From NCBI GenBank assembly GCA_003008705.1, contig PDUO01000037.1, positions 139,153-203,152 of the forward strand: DNA of 64,000 bases, read 5' to 3'. Made by a program: the position numbers and the translations under genes. Positions 24,506 through 37,128 of the stretch are shown here, in pieces; the first letter of the stretch is position 1; the number at the start of each line of letters is the position of its first letter. This DNA is from Pezicula radicicola. Lineage: Eukaryota > Ascomycota > Leotiomycetes > Helotiales > Dermateaceae. Below the pieces are notes generated by a model. It was not told the DNA's origin. It worked only from the letters and a program-made list of their open reading frames with translations, and ran no database searches.

Positions 24506-26777
24506 CTACGCATCGATGGTTGAATGCTCGCTTCTCCCGTTCATGCAATAAATACCATTCCCCCCGCGTTCGACTTCTGCAGCCTTTATCTGCAGCGCCA
24601 GCAGCTGTGAATTGTACCGGCAGTAATTGAAGCTGCCGGCCACGACCCAGAATCCAGGATGGCCCGTCGGTCGCCACACTCCTTGAACCTCGCCCTCAGA
24701 ATCCAGACCCCAGATTGGCCCCACGCTATCAGCTACCCGGTCCCCAAATATCCTGCGAGTGCGGACGCGAACGTCGGAATAGCCAGTTGCGAAAATGATT
24801 TCGTCCGCTGCCAGCTCTGTGCCATCGTCCAGGGTCATGCTGCGGCCATGGATGCAGGCAATCTCGTGTCCTTGTTGGATTTTGATCTTGCCCTCGCCTA
24901 TGAGTTTGCCGAATCCAGTGTCGATGTAGTAGCCACCACTCCGCTCGAAGACATTAACCGCTATGCCCGCTTTTGCTATCCCGCGAGTATACTTGAAGCC
25001 GGCCCGGCGATAGCCATCAAGGATGGCCTTGTCGCGCTGTTCAACAATTTTAACGACGTCTGATGCAATATGCTTCTTGAGCTCCATTGGTATGGAAAAT
25101 GCATCCAAATCGGCATCCGCTAAGCAAAGCTATGAATTTTCGAGTCAGTATCTCATACGCCCGTAACAAGGACTGGACGCGGAATTACCCCGTTTTCTCT
25201 GTAGTTCTTTGCCATGAACCGTGTTGACTCCAGGCTGACGACATATGTGCTTGAGCGTTGGACCATCGTAACTTCGGCCCCATTTCTTTCATAGTCTTGT
25301 GCGATATCATGAGCAGAATTACCGGCACCAATGACTGCAATCTTCTTCCCTGCTGCACTCTCTGACGCCCCTGAAAACTCTGAAGAATGCATGATAACGC
25401 CTTCAAACGTAGAGAAACCTGGGATATTTTGCGGGATATACGGCTCCCCTGATAAACCTGTTGCTTGAATAATATGTCTTGGGTATATAGTCACTGTAAA
25501 GAATCAGTTGACACGCAGACTTTCATTTTTTTGGGGGGCTTGAAACATTACCCATAGATCGCTGGCCCAGCTGATTTCGCTCGAGTACGACTTTCCAGCT
25601 TTGATTTGCCGGGTCCCAAATTGACTCTCGAAGTATGGTGCTGTTCCAAACATTCAACTCCATGATTGAGGCATAGAACTCTAGCCAGTCGGCCACCTTA
25701 TCTTTCGATGCATAGATCTAAAGTCTGGATAAGTTTCACATCAGGCCGACTTTGATCTGGAACTTACGGGCCAATTAGGAGGAAATGCGAGATATGGCAT
25801 CGAACACATCCAAACCGGATCATGGAGAACCAGATGATGGTATCTCTGGCGCCAGCCATCACCAGTACGTGCATTCTTATCAATGACTAGAGCTTTCACG
25901 CCCAGAACTTCAAGACGAGCTGCCGATGCGAGCCCACAATGCCCACCACCTTGAAACGTAAGCCAGTAAACATTTATAGATAAGATGAATTTTTGGTATT
26001 TACCAACAATCAAAACGGCAGGCCCATCAACGACACATTCCTGCTGTTCCAGGCGAAAGTCTTTCCAGTTACGAGTCCCGTCGGAAGAGCAAGACGGTAC
26101 CCCAAACATTGGCCGAAAATCATTAATCCTTTCAGGGTGACCTTTGATTTCCACAAGCGCCGTGTAGAGTGTGCATATCTTCCAGCGATCGCCATCCTTT
26201 GGATCCTGGACAAGCCTTAAGATACCACGACCAATTCCAGTAGGTGTTTCAAGGCGTAGGAAGCTCTGGATACACTTGATTGTTCCGGCTGGATCGAGAT
26301 TGGTTATGACGGGGTCCTGCTCGAGAGACAAGGACGATATCGTCCTACGGCGATCCAAAGAAGTCAAGAAGGAAACAATGCGATCGGGCGAAGAGAAAGT
26401 ATGGAAATCCCAAGATAGAACGAGGTGGTCCCTCCACCAACTTCTTCTCAGCATCAAATCAGGCAAGCGATCGTAGGCTTCATGATGAAATATTTCTACA
26501 ATATCTGAAAGGCATCTCGCAGCAATGTCTTTAATGGCGGCAGATTCATGCGGAACATTTGCCGTACTCTTTTCAGGGTAGCCAGTATCTACTCTGGACA
26601 CAATTTCATCGCAGGACGGTGAAACTGAAATCTCAAGATGGCCACCAGCAACTGGAGAAGCATCAGGCGCAACGTTAATTGTGGATGTCGTGGAAACGGA
26701 TGCTAGAGAAAGGGCTAGTATACTGAATTCTCGTCCCAATCCAGAGCATGGGGATCACAAGCCAACGTACCTGGCAT
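24506..26777 (-). CDS. Flavin-containing monooxygenase (FAD/NADPH)
   Basis: A predicted flavoprotein oxygenase of 664 residues. Exons on the minus strand: 26777-26771, 26714-26004, 25949-25768, 25717-25552, 25493-25189, 25129-24506; five introns of 54-64 bp, all phases consistent. Order: an NTF2/SnoaL-like N-terminal region (residues about 40-200), FAD Rossmann motif VLIVGGGHCGLASAARL, the family block YHHLVLHDPVW..MPYLAFPPNWP, the second nucleotide motif AVIGAGNSAHDIAQD, and FATGYSD near the C-terminus. The length and the N-terminal extra domain match a common fungal FMO group. It could do an N-oxidation, a hydroxylation or a Baeyer-Villiger step; the substrate is unknown. It is divergent from the FAS gene across about 1 kb. 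The first exon has only seven coding bases (ATGCCAG), inferred because it alone supplies an ATG in phase, so the extreme N-terminus is the weakest part. Confidence 0.88.
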
Positions 26778-27832
26778 TTTGATAGCAATTTACACTGGTT
26801 TCAATACAAGCTGCCAACCTTTCTCGATACACAAAAACCATGTATTCGTTGAAAATGACATTGGATGGATATCTTTTTCGCTGCTCCAATGAACAGCGAT
26901 TATACCTCCGGCCAATGGCACAGCGTAGCCTAAGCACTACTACGGGAGGCGGTCGATACGGCCAGGAACAGTGGTGGCTATGCTCGATCACTGTGGCTTC
27001 ATCGGCAATGCAGTGCAGGGCTGAAAATGGGAATTCCTGCAGGAAGACTACTCGGCAGTGGCGCGGTAATCGCTTAAGAGATGAGACGACATCATCTGTC
27101 AGCTTACTGTCTCCCATTCACTCGCTCGGCACAGAGGTACCCTATAGGCTAATCAACTACAGGCTCTTATCGCCTAGCTATAGCGTCCTAATTTAGCGAG
27201 TACACAAGGCTTTTGTACCCCAGGAATAAATAAAAGACCTGCAGTCTTATGACTTTTTGCCGTGACCTCCGTACTGGAAAAGCCTTACAGCGGCCCTAAA
27301 GGAGGAGCAGGGATGTCGAAGTAGTCCCATCAGAAGACTTGCTGCATTCTTTAGATGTAGGAGGACGGAAGGCTTTGTTCGAGAAACTATGATTAGCGTT
27401 GTCAGAAACTAAGAGAGGCTGATGAAACCATGCTCACCGTTCATAGCCCGTTTTGCTAAGCCTGTTCTTACCCAATGGGATTTCGTAACGGTCATTTGGG
27501 AGATGTAGACCTCATCTGTTAGGATAGCTGATTCATCTGCTGAAGGAGCATGAATGACCCTGGACTGCTCCTTTTAGCCTTTCTGGTAGGACTACAGCGC
27601 ACGCACTGTATCCTTCGCAAACTCTTGCATCTCGATAAACATTTTTGTGTCTCTGTATACTACTCTTCTATCTAATTTTGCCATCATTGGAATCAACCAT
27701 TACTTGTCGAGCTCTGAAACTTATTGGCGATATCCTTCTGTGCCATCTAGAACTCTAAGCCAACACAGACTGGGCATCCTATATGATTCTGTGGAAGTCT
27801 ATTATCTATTGCTGTTTTTTTTTTCCTGAATC
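26778..27832. promoter_or_regulatory. Shared divergent promoter region of FMO (-) and FAS alpha (+), with a MITE relic
   Basis: No gene is supported between the two start codons. The region should hold both promoters. A decayed copy of the 287-bp MITE-like element lies at 27137-27269 (GTACCCT..AATCAA.., then ACTTTTTGCCGTGACC at its right end). A pyrimidine run (about 27810-27826) directly precedes the FAS start. I found no exact match to the published HC-toxin 'tox-box' as I remember it. Confidence 0.55.
27137..27269. repeat. Decayed copy of the 287-bp MITE-like element
   Basis: Colinear with about 17763-18007 but shortened and diverged. Shared landmarks are GTACCCT, the CCAGGAATAA region and the right terminal ACTTTTTGCCGTGACC. 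It sits within the divergent promoter region. Confidence 0.6.
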
Positions 27833-30800
27833 ATGGCCAGTAGCAACATGGACCCAGCGGTGGTCCACGAGCTCACCTACGTGCTCCTTGTGGAGCTTCT
27901 GTCGTATGTTGCCTCCTAATAGCTATTGTTGTCCTGGAAGAAGTGCTAAACTCAAGTCGCAGATACCAATTCTGCTCCCCAGTAAGATGGTGCGTCTATA
28001 CTGCTCAGTACTCTTCAGACAGCTGGATTGACCGTTCATATTTAGGATTGAAACTCAGGATGCTATCTTTAAGGACCTAGAGACAGAAAGATTTATCGAG
28101 ATTGGTCCATCCGCGATACTCACTGGCATGGCGCAGAAAACGATTGCCGGTCGTTATGCAGCACATGATGCCGCCACATCAACTCGAAGAGAGCTACTCT
28201 GCTCGGAAACTGATAGAAAGGACATACACTATGAGTACGACCCGTCAGACTCAGTGATGGCCACTGCAAAGAGCCAGCCGACAGCAATTCTTGCTGAAGT
28301 TCCAACGACTGCCCTAAAAAGTGAAGCACCCAATGCTCCCAGCTCTGTCGATGTACCGAAGCCTGCTGGGACTGTGAGTAAGATGCCGGATTGTCCTATC
28401 CGCGCTTCAGAGATTGTGAAGTCAATCGTTGCTATTGCTTTGAAGAAGTCGCCCTCGGAGTTGTCATTCAGGAAAACGATCAAAGAATTAGCAGCAGGTT
28501 TGGCTTTCCCATTCCACAGTTGCATAAATCCAGGAATAGAGCTAACGAGATGTTCTAGGGAGATCCAGTTTACAAAATGAAATCATTGGAGAGCTGAGTG
28601 AAGAGTTTGATCATCTCCCCGACAATTCAGAGGATCGGCCTCTTGATGAGCTGTGTTCCAGTATTCAATCGTCCTTTTCTGGACAACTAGGCAAGCATTC
28701 CAGCGCAAGTACAGCTCGAATGATTTCTTCCAAAATGCCTGGTGGTTATGGCATCACCGCCGTCAGGAGCTACCTGGAAGACAGGTGGGGCCTTGAAACT
28801 GGTCGGCAAGACGCCGTTGTTATGTCGGCGCTCGCAGTTCAGCCAGCTCAACGGCTAGCTTCTGTCCCTGGAGCGAATGCGTTTTGGGATGGCGTCACTC
28901 AGCAGTACATGACCGAGAATGGACTTGTCCCTATCGCTAAATCGGAGACAGACGAGAATGGACCTGGTAGACCAGCGATGGTTGACGCTAAAACCCTGGA
29001 ACTTCTCAGGAAGGATCAAACCATCTTCAATAAACGACTCTTGGATGTCTACGCTAAGCAACTTAATATTGACTTGGATTTCGGCGTCAAACAACGCGCT
29101 CAGATTTCAATGTACACTAGCGGCCTTGAGAAGGAATTAGACCTCTGGACCAGCGAACATGGCGAGACGTACTCGTTAGGGATCAGGCCAGTTTTTCAAT
29201 GTTTGAAAGCACGAACTTATAACTCTTACTGGAATTGGGCTAGGGAAGACGTCATGAATGTTTTCCATTCAATGTTAAGTACGCAAACGAAGGCCGCTGA
29301 AGATACAAGAACCATCACCGAACGGATAAGCAACAGAGCGACACCAGAGCTTCTTGACCTGATCCGCTATCTCCTCAGAAGCTTGCCATCAAACCTAGTC
29401 GCCTCAAGAACCACTCGAGAGTTCATGCAAAAATTGCTAAAGCAATGTGAGATTTCATTGCGTGGAGCAACAAATGTCAAAATAGCATATCAAATTGCGG
29501 CTCCACAGACAATCATTGATGCAGATGGAAAAATTGTCTATTCCGAGATTCCTCGAGCTAAAAGTCCTGAAAACAAAATTCATGCTCCACTTTCGCCTGT
29601 GGCAGTCAATGGACAGACTAAGGGTGTGACAAATGGCTATTTTCACTCCAAAACTCCCTTGAGGCAGCATCTATCCAATGGAATCAACGGCCGTAACGAA
29701 CAATCCCACGTTAACGGTATTAATGGTGCTGTTAAAATTAATGGGCACAATATTGTCAGCAAAATCAGCGATTACCACAACACGAAGAGGATAAATGGAC
29801 ATCGCATTCCCAACAAGATTAATGGTTTCAAGCCACTGAATATTCATTTGCCTCCTAGACGTGTAAATATATTACCTGACTCGGACATATCCAGGATCGA
29901 TCACTTTAAGGGCACCAATGGTGCAACCTCGCCATTGAATACGTTTCATGATAAAGCTGCCCCCCAAGAAATCGAACTCCCACTTCTGCATATGTGCCGG
30001 AAGGCGTCAAATGGCTGGGAGTACAACGAGGCCTGGACTGACAGCTACTTGGATACTCTTGACAAGGCCGTCACAACCGGTCTCTGCTTTGCGGATAAGA
30101 ATGTCCTGCTAACAGGAGCGGGAAAAGGCTCCATAGGTTTCAAAATATTAGAAGGTCTCGTCGCCGGTGGAGCCAGAGTTGTTGTCACAACAAGCAGCTA
30201 CTCCCCTGAAACCGTGGGACATTTCCAGCAACTGTATAAGAAGCACGGAGGTCGAGACTCACAGCTTGTGGTCGTGCCTTGTAATATGGGCAGTCAGCAA
30301 GACGTTCTGAACTTGGTGTCCTACATATACGATTCCAAGTCAGGTCTAGGATGGGATCTCGATCACATCATTCCTTTCGCGGCCATATCAGAAAATGGTC
30401 GTGAGCTTGAGACTATAGATTCAAAATCCGAACTAGCACATCGAATCATGCTTACCAACACCTTACGCCTGTTAGGAGCGACGAAGCTAGCTAAAGCCAA
30501 GATTCAAAGCTATTCTCGTCCAGCACAAGTCATTCTACCTCTCTCGCCCAATCATGGAATGCTGGGCAATGATGGCCTCTACGCCGAATCCAAGCTAGCC
30601 CTCGAATCTCTTTTCAGTAAATGGCACTCAGAGAGTTGGCACGATTATCTGTCCGTCTGTGGTGCCAGTATTGGATGGACGCGCGGCACGGGTTTAATGA
30701 GCAGTATCGATATTGTCTCTGAAGGTATTGAGAAGTGTGGAGTGACGACATTTTCTCAAGAAGAAATGGCAGCTCTCATCATGACCTTGATGACGCCTAC

Positions 30801-33252
30801 CATGATCGAAATATGCCAGCTGGAGCCAATCTTTGCAAATCTGAATGGCAAAATGGATACTGTGCCGAATATCAAGTCAATTGTAACTGGGATACGCACA
30901 AATCTTGAGCGTGAAAGCGAAATTCGCCGCGCCATAGCTGAAGAACGCTTGATTGAGGAGCAAGTCATTCATGGCGAATCGCAGTCGAATGTAAGCATTG
31001 ACAATGCCAATCTCAAACGTCGGCCAAACATCAAGTTTGAATATCCTCAATTGCCAGACTACGACCGCGAAATCAAACATCTGAGCACACAACTCAAAGA
31101 CATGGTAGACCTGGAGAAAGTTGTCGTGGTTACTGGATTCTCAGAAGTTGGTCCATACGGCAATTCACGCACCCGGTGGGAAATGGAAGCTTATGGCCAG
31201 TTTTCTCTGGAAGGATGTATTGAGATGGCGTGGATAATGGGTCTTATCAAACATCACAACGGACAACATAAAGGCAAGCAGTACTGTGGTTGGATTGATA
31301 CTAAGACAGGCGATCCAGTTGACGAGTTTGATGTGAAGAAGAAATACGAGAAACACATTCTGGACAACTCTGGAATTCGACTTGTCGACCCGCTTCATAA
31401 AGATGCTGCAGGATCATACAGCATACAAGCTCTTCATGAAATCGTTATTGAAGAAGATCTTGAGCCAATCGAGGTTTCTAAAGAGACTGCAGAGGATTTC
31501 CGTCGAGAGCATGGTGAGATGGCTGAAGTCTTAAGCGACGAGGCTTCTGGCGTAACCACTGTGCGCTTCAAGAAAGGAGCTATTCTGATGGTTCCCAAAG
31601 CCTTGAATATCAACCCTACAGTTGTTGGTCAGATTCCATCTGGGTGGGATCCAAGAATTTACGGTATAGATGAGAATGTGATCTCTCAAGTCGATCCAGT
31701 TACGCTATTTGCTTTGGTATCAACCATCGAGTCGCTTCTGTCCGCGGGAATTACCGACCCATATGAGTTGTATCAATATATTCACGTATCGGAGCTTGGA
31801 AACTGCCTTGGTTCTGGAATTGGCGGCGGATCGTCGTTGCAGAAGATATTCAAGAACCGCTTCCTTGACAAGCCCGTGCAACATGACATTCTCCAAGAGG
31901 CATTCATCAACACCACGAGTGCTTGGATCAACATGCTTCTATTGTCTTCGTCTGGTCCATTAAAGACACCCGTAGGAGCATGTGCCACCGCTCTCGAATC
32001 ATTAGACTCTGGATTCGAATTGATTGTGTCAGGCAAAGCAAAGGTAGTTCTCGTGGGAGGACATGACAATACAACCGAGGAAATAGCACAAGAATTCAGA
32101 AACATGAAGGCGACAATCAATACTCAGGAAGAGCTTGCATGCGGTAGGACTCCACGCGAAATGTCACGCCCAACAACTTCGAGCAGAAGTGGGTTTGTCG
32201 AGTCCCACGGCTGCGGTATCCAAATTCTCACCAATGCCAAATTGGCTCTAGAAATGGGACTACCAATCCATGGCATCATTGCCTTTACAATGACTGCTAG
32301 TGACAATGTTGGTCGCTCAATCCCTGCTCCTGGGAAAGGTATACTTACAGCCGCACGAGAAATTGAGAGCAAATTTCCATCACCCCTCCTAGATATCAAG
32401 TACCGTCGAAGACGACTGGATCTTCGCAAGAATGAGATCAAAGAGAAGCTGGAATCCGAGTTATCGTACCTTGAAGAGGAGATCAAGAACATCGAGTTGA
32501 GAGGCGGATCAATCCACTTAACAGAGTACGCTGAGGAGCGGAAGAGGAATATCGAGCTCGAAGCTCAGACACAAGAGAGAGAAGCATTGAGCACATTCGG
32601 CAATCAATTTTGGATCAACGACCAGAGAATCTCTCCCATCAGGGGTGCCTTGGCAGTATGGGGCTTGACGATCAACGATCTAGACGTCGCCTCATTCCAT
32701 GGAACTTCAACTATCATGAGTGAGAAGAATGAGTCGGATGTTATCCACAATCAACTTGCACATTTGGGTCGCCATAAAGGCAATGCCATCATGGGCGTCT
32801 TCCAGAAGCACTTGACTGGCCATCCAAAAGGAGCTGCTGGTGCGTGGATGCTCAACGGTGCAATGCAGATCCTCGATTCAGGACTGGTCCCTGGCAACCG
32901 CAATGCAGACAATATTGACGACGCGTTGCGCAAATACAACAATATCGTCTTTCCATCTAGTAGCATTCAAACCACCGGCATTAAAGCTGTTTCAGTCACG
33001 TCTTTTGGCTTCGGTCAGAAGGGCAGTCAGGCCATCGTTGTCCATCCCAAGTACCTCTTCGCAACCGTGGATAAGGAGACTTACTATGCATATTCCGCAC
33101 GGGTGACCAATCGGTATCAGAAAGCGTATCGCTGCTTCCACGAATCTGTCGTTTCAAATTCCATGTATAAAGAAAAGTTGAACTCCCCATACACAGCGTC
33201 CGAGATGCATGCGTACCTGCTGAACCCAGCAGCTCGTATAAATAGGCAATAA
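27833..33252 (+). CDS. Fatty acid synthase alpha subunit (dedicated, lacking the PPT domain)
   Basis: Supplies ACP, ketoreductase (KR) and ketosynthase (KS) for a cytosolic type I FAS; 1747 residues. Exons 27833-27903, 27963-27989, 28046-28497, 28559-33252. The acceptors were fixed by restoring the conserved N-terminal segment SPVRWIETQD and the ACP segment around GRSSLQNE. Order: short malonyl/palmitoyl transferase piece (1-100); ACP with probable phosphopantetheine Ser186; KR with TGAGKGSIG (about 700) and NDGLYAESK; KS with Cys1325 (GACATALES), His1564 (SFHGTST) and His1605 (TGHPKGAAG). All key residues are present. The protein stops at PAARINRQ, where yeast-type alpha subunits go on into a phosphopantetheinyl transferase domain. 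An Asn-Gly-rich insert (29604-29935) replaces the usual linker before KR. Needs a beta subunit, which is not in the window. Comparable to the TOX2 FAS alpha and to hexanoate synthase alpha subunits: a pathway FAS, not the housekeeping one. Confidence 0.95.
29604..29935 (+). repeat. Asn-Gly-rich low-complexity insert of FAS alpha
   Basis: About 110 residues rich in NG, ING and NGH words, between the structural region after ACP and the KR domain. It is probably disordered. It parallels the N-G-rich stretches in both NRPSs of the window. Confidence 0.85.
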
Positions 33253-34185
33253 AAAGAAGAGAAATCATGATATGTACTTGGCAACAATCTTTTTATGGTC
33301 ATATTTTGTGAACTTTGTCGCGCATTTTTGCTTGGTCATTGGGAATTCATTTTGCTGGGCATTGGCGAGTCGGTTGTTTATGCATGGGTATTTTATCATT
33401 AGACTGCATATCAGGCATCTCACATCTTTATTAGTACATAAGAGGGTCGCTGGCTTGTTGCAAGCCGTGATCACGTTTGCATTTGATCAATTTGGTTCTT
33501 TCGCAAGAAAATGGGTCCGTTGATGATGTAGGCCATGAGCCACATTTCTGTAAGCTTCATAGAATATATTCAATCTTTTTAAGTATATTTCGTCCTGCTT
33601 TGTCTTCAGGTGATGTTGTGCCTTGCGTGATAATTTTATTACCGGTGTTGACTAAACACTGCCCATTATCATCATGGTTTCGAAGATTTCGGTATGGAAA
33701 AATCAAATTTGAATGAAATTTTTGGAAAAGAATAATGAAAAAACCATGTGCTATATATCTTAAACACGCCATAGCATCCTATTCCTCTCTTGCCTCTATA
33801 AGGAGCTGTTGCAGCTCTGTATCCTCCTCCTCCTTTTAATCTAGATTATGTTATAACTCTAAGATCCTATCTCTCCTTGCCTTTTGCGTATCCCTATTCT
33901 ACTATCATAGAGCTCTGTGCTCTTATCTTGCCTTCCACTCTATAGATATAATTTCAGGCCTTCCTATCTTGTCTTTGTATCAGTCTTACTTTCGTGTTTA
34001 GTAGGAAGTACAGGTTCTAGCTGAAAGCATTAATTTTCGTTCTATAGAAAGGGGTATTGTGTAAGTAATCGGAAGCTCTTGCAGATGAGGGAGCGGAGTC
34101 GGTTTGTAGGGACAGAGTCTGCTATATTGATTAATGCAAGGCAAGGGATTAGGGTGGTTATATAGTATATGGACATTAGTCTATG

Positions 34186-35270
34186 CTTTTTTTTTTTTTT
34201 TCGAAACTCCCCGAATTACAGAATGTTCCCCCCTCCTACCCTCTACAACAATATACCTAGACTACCTAATACCCCTTCTATACCTATAGGAGGGGTATCC
34301 CTAGTACTTAGAATCGAGTAGTAGGAGCTTATAGTTATAGTATATTATAGATAGCTATTAGGGAGTAAGAAAATCTAAATCTAAATACTTATTACTAAAT
34401 CTTTAAAAATATACCTAACTAGACCTCTTATATTTTAAACCTATAAACTAAGTAACCTACTAAATTTACTTTAAGACTTAAAGGATAATATTTTAAATAA
34501 TTATAATAGATCTAAAGATAATAGTAGTTTAATTAATTATAACTATTTATTCTAAAGTTAAAAAGAAAACTATATATTAATTTTTAAAGAAATTAAATAT
34601 ATAAAAGTAAAGATATAAGAAAAGGTTACTTCTAAGAAAAGAGAGAAATACTACTAGACTAGTATAAGCTTTAAAGTATAATAGAATACCTCTAATATTT
34701 TAGAAGAGATAGAGATAATATAATAAGTACTTAATTAAGAGAGGAAAGGGAGTTCATTAAGAAGTTAATAAAATATTTATTTATAAAGTCTATTACTAAC
34801 TAACTAAATAAACTAAGTCCTTAAGCCTTAGGTAGTATAAGGAGAACCTATAAAAGGAAAGACTACTATATTCTAGGCTTGTTTTAGCTTTAGGATTAGG
34901 TCTAACTTAGTAGTAATAAAAGGAGATACTAAAAGTAAGAGGGGGGGGGTTATAGCTTAAAGATACCTTAAAGTTATTAAAGAATATCTTCTAATTATTT
35001 TTAATAGTAATAGTATCTTTATATAAGAGGTTTAGGAGTTATTAGAGGAAGAGATACTAGATAAACTTACATCTAGTATATAAAAGAGAGTTACTATAAT
35101 TATAGCTATAGATAGTTAGTATATAAAATACTAGGTTTATATATTATTAATTAGAACCTCCTCTTTTTAATAATATATTTGGTTTGTTAATTAGACTTTA
35201 ATTAAAGAAGTTATATTAGTTATAAGGTAATTATAATAATAATTAGTTTCACTTAAAAAAAAGTAACAAA
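34186..35270 (-). mobile_element. Probable RIP-degraded LINE-like relic (minus strand)
   Basis: A run of 16 T at about 34186-34201 reads as a poly(A) tail on the minus strand. It is preceded there by a GC-containing stretch (..CTGTAATTCGGGGAGTTTCG). To its right about 1 kb is extremely AT-rich with TpA dominating and few CpA or TpG, and carries no open frame. This fits a non-LTR element inserted in reverse and then damaged by RIP. The internal limit is uncertain and no reverse transcriptase motif survives. Confidence 0.4.
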
Positions 35271-36282
35271 CTAATGTGCACCCACTATAGAGTTCGAAGT
35301 TCAAATCTCAATATCTAGAAGAATAGTTGTTCACTCAAACAAAACAAGTTCATTATAGGGAAAGAAACATAACAGGTAATGTTAAACAAGTTTCAAGGCA
35401 AAATTAAGGAGATACGCTCTCAGGTAAGGTATAGCACTTGCAGTAACGCCGTAGAAGTGATTTTGGGTCCCTTGAACCGCTAAACGATCGTTCAGTTTAG
35501 CGCATAGTCATGATGGTTTAGCGACCACGATTGCCAGTTTGGGTGGCCACAGCACACTACATTCAGGGTGGGCATGATAGCAGTACAGTGCATTGATTGC
35601 TCCCTGAAAAACAAGCATGGATAGCAACCACGGCGCTGAAAGCATACCCTAGATCTGAGTAACTGCGCCTGTAGCTGGTGAGTATGCGCTATAATCTAGC
35701 ACCCAGATTACTAAAGCTTTATTGATCATCATCTATCTGATTTTGCAATTTTACTGTTTTAATGTTGTATAGTGCACTGCAGCTTTTGACCTTAGGATTG
35801 TAATTTATATCTTATTAATTAACGAAGAAACAGCTAGCATAGTTATATACTGCGTAGTACATACACTAAGAAAATCAAAGCTGGGGGTGTAACAAGCTTT
35901 GAAAAGTTGGCAATAAACTTGCTAGAATTCCCCAGTCGCAGCCTGAAAGTTAGCGACCAGTTCACTGTACTTTACTGTTAAGTGCCTAGCAATGCGGTGA
36001 AGAAAGTGCTAAACTCCAGTGGCTTAAAGCCTGCATACTCGGCAATGTACTTGCTAAATACTACCAAACAGAGCTTGAAGATTCAGCGATAGACATGCTA
36101 AATTCGGGCGCTGAAGCCTGAAGATTTAGCGATGCCATTTACGAAGTTACGATTTCCAGTGCCAAAAGGCTATGATTCTAGCGAGGCAGTCGCTGAGATT
36201 CAGTGCCAAAAGCCAGCACCATAGCCTGGGTGCCTGGCCGTAACTCTTCCCATATTTTATGCTGGCAAAATTAGATAGGCTC

Positions 36283-36425
36283 CCTATAATTATAGGCTAG
36301 TGCCCCGAAAAAATAGGTTATCGCACCCTAAAAATACAGGCTGTAGTACACTAAAAATACAGGCTATAGCACCCAAAAATACAGGCTGTAGTACCCCTAA
36401 AAATAGGCTATATACCCTATATAAG
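36283..36425. repeat. Tandem array, ~22-bp unit (about 6 copies)
   Basis: Units of the form AAAATACAGGCTGTAGTACCC (variants AGGCTA, AGGTTA, AGGCTG). The left edge reads CCCTATAATTATAGGCTAG. An inverted, shorter array of the same unit lies at 36905-37000. Confidence 0.75.
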
Positions 36426-36743
36426 TAGTACTATTAGGGCTCTGCTGCTTACTGCCTTAAGTTTCGGCCCAAGTGGCCGTAATAATCCTCCATAAGCTGG
36501 CTTGGGGATAAGCGATTGCCATACTAGCGTATGGCCCTGGGAAAGACCCTGTTGAATACCTTTTTTTGTTTTAGAAAAAAAGAAAAAAAAGACGTTGTAA
36601 GCACACTTTTCAGCTCAGGGGCGTAACTTCGTAAGGCTACAAGCGAGATAAGATCGCTAACGAGTTTTCTAAGCGATGTTACTATATTTAAGGCTGACGG
36701 TCGTCCTGTTATGGTAAGCATAAGCCAGCCCCTGAGCTGACAG

Positions 36744-36810
36744 TGTACGTAGTCTAAGTAAGCTTAATTAATGGCCCGAGGCGAAGCGATAGAATGCTTA
36801 TGATCCATGA
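36744..36810. repeat. ~65-bp direct repeat, copy 1 (copy 2 at 37129-37190)
   Basis: TGTACGTAGTCTAAGTAAGC followed by ATGGCCCGA, GAAGCGA and GAATGCTTA. The second copy has the same order with a few substitutions and a 5-bp length difference. Confidence 0.8.
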
Positions 36811-36904
36811 CAGCCGTATTATTCCTCGTTAGAGGTGTGGGTCTTACCCGAGTCTCTTGCTGTTTTATCTACCGAGGGATGCCTTTATTCTTTGCCTCCT
36901 ACAA

Positions 36905-37000
36905 GCCCTATAATTATAGGCTACCTCTACAGGCTAAGTAGCCTATAATTATAGGGCACACAGCCTGTAATTATAGGGCACGCAGCCTGTAGCTATAGAA
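36905..37000. repeat. Inverted short array of the ~22-bp unit
   Basis: Units GCCTGTAATTATAGGGCACG, which are the reverse complement of the unit in 36283-36425, about three to four copies. The two arrays face each other about 480 bases apart. Confidence 0.7.
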
Positions 37001-37128
37001 AGAGGTCAAAGACATCAATAGAGTCGCTAATTTAAAGCAGCTAGAGTATGATTTAAAATACAAATAGGTCTAGTTCTGCAAGTATTTAAACGAACATACC
37101 GACAAGGAATATTGGTGCATAGGGGTAC

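Noticed and set aside
26755..27196. Overlapping open frames of about 118-120 codons on both strands
   Set aside because: No domain, composition unlike a protein gene, and overlap with the FMO first exon and the shared promoter.
27904..27956. Acceptor after CTCAAG for the first FAS intron
   Set aside because: It would insert two arginines before YQFCSPVRW; the acceptor at 27962 gives the conserved family sequence.
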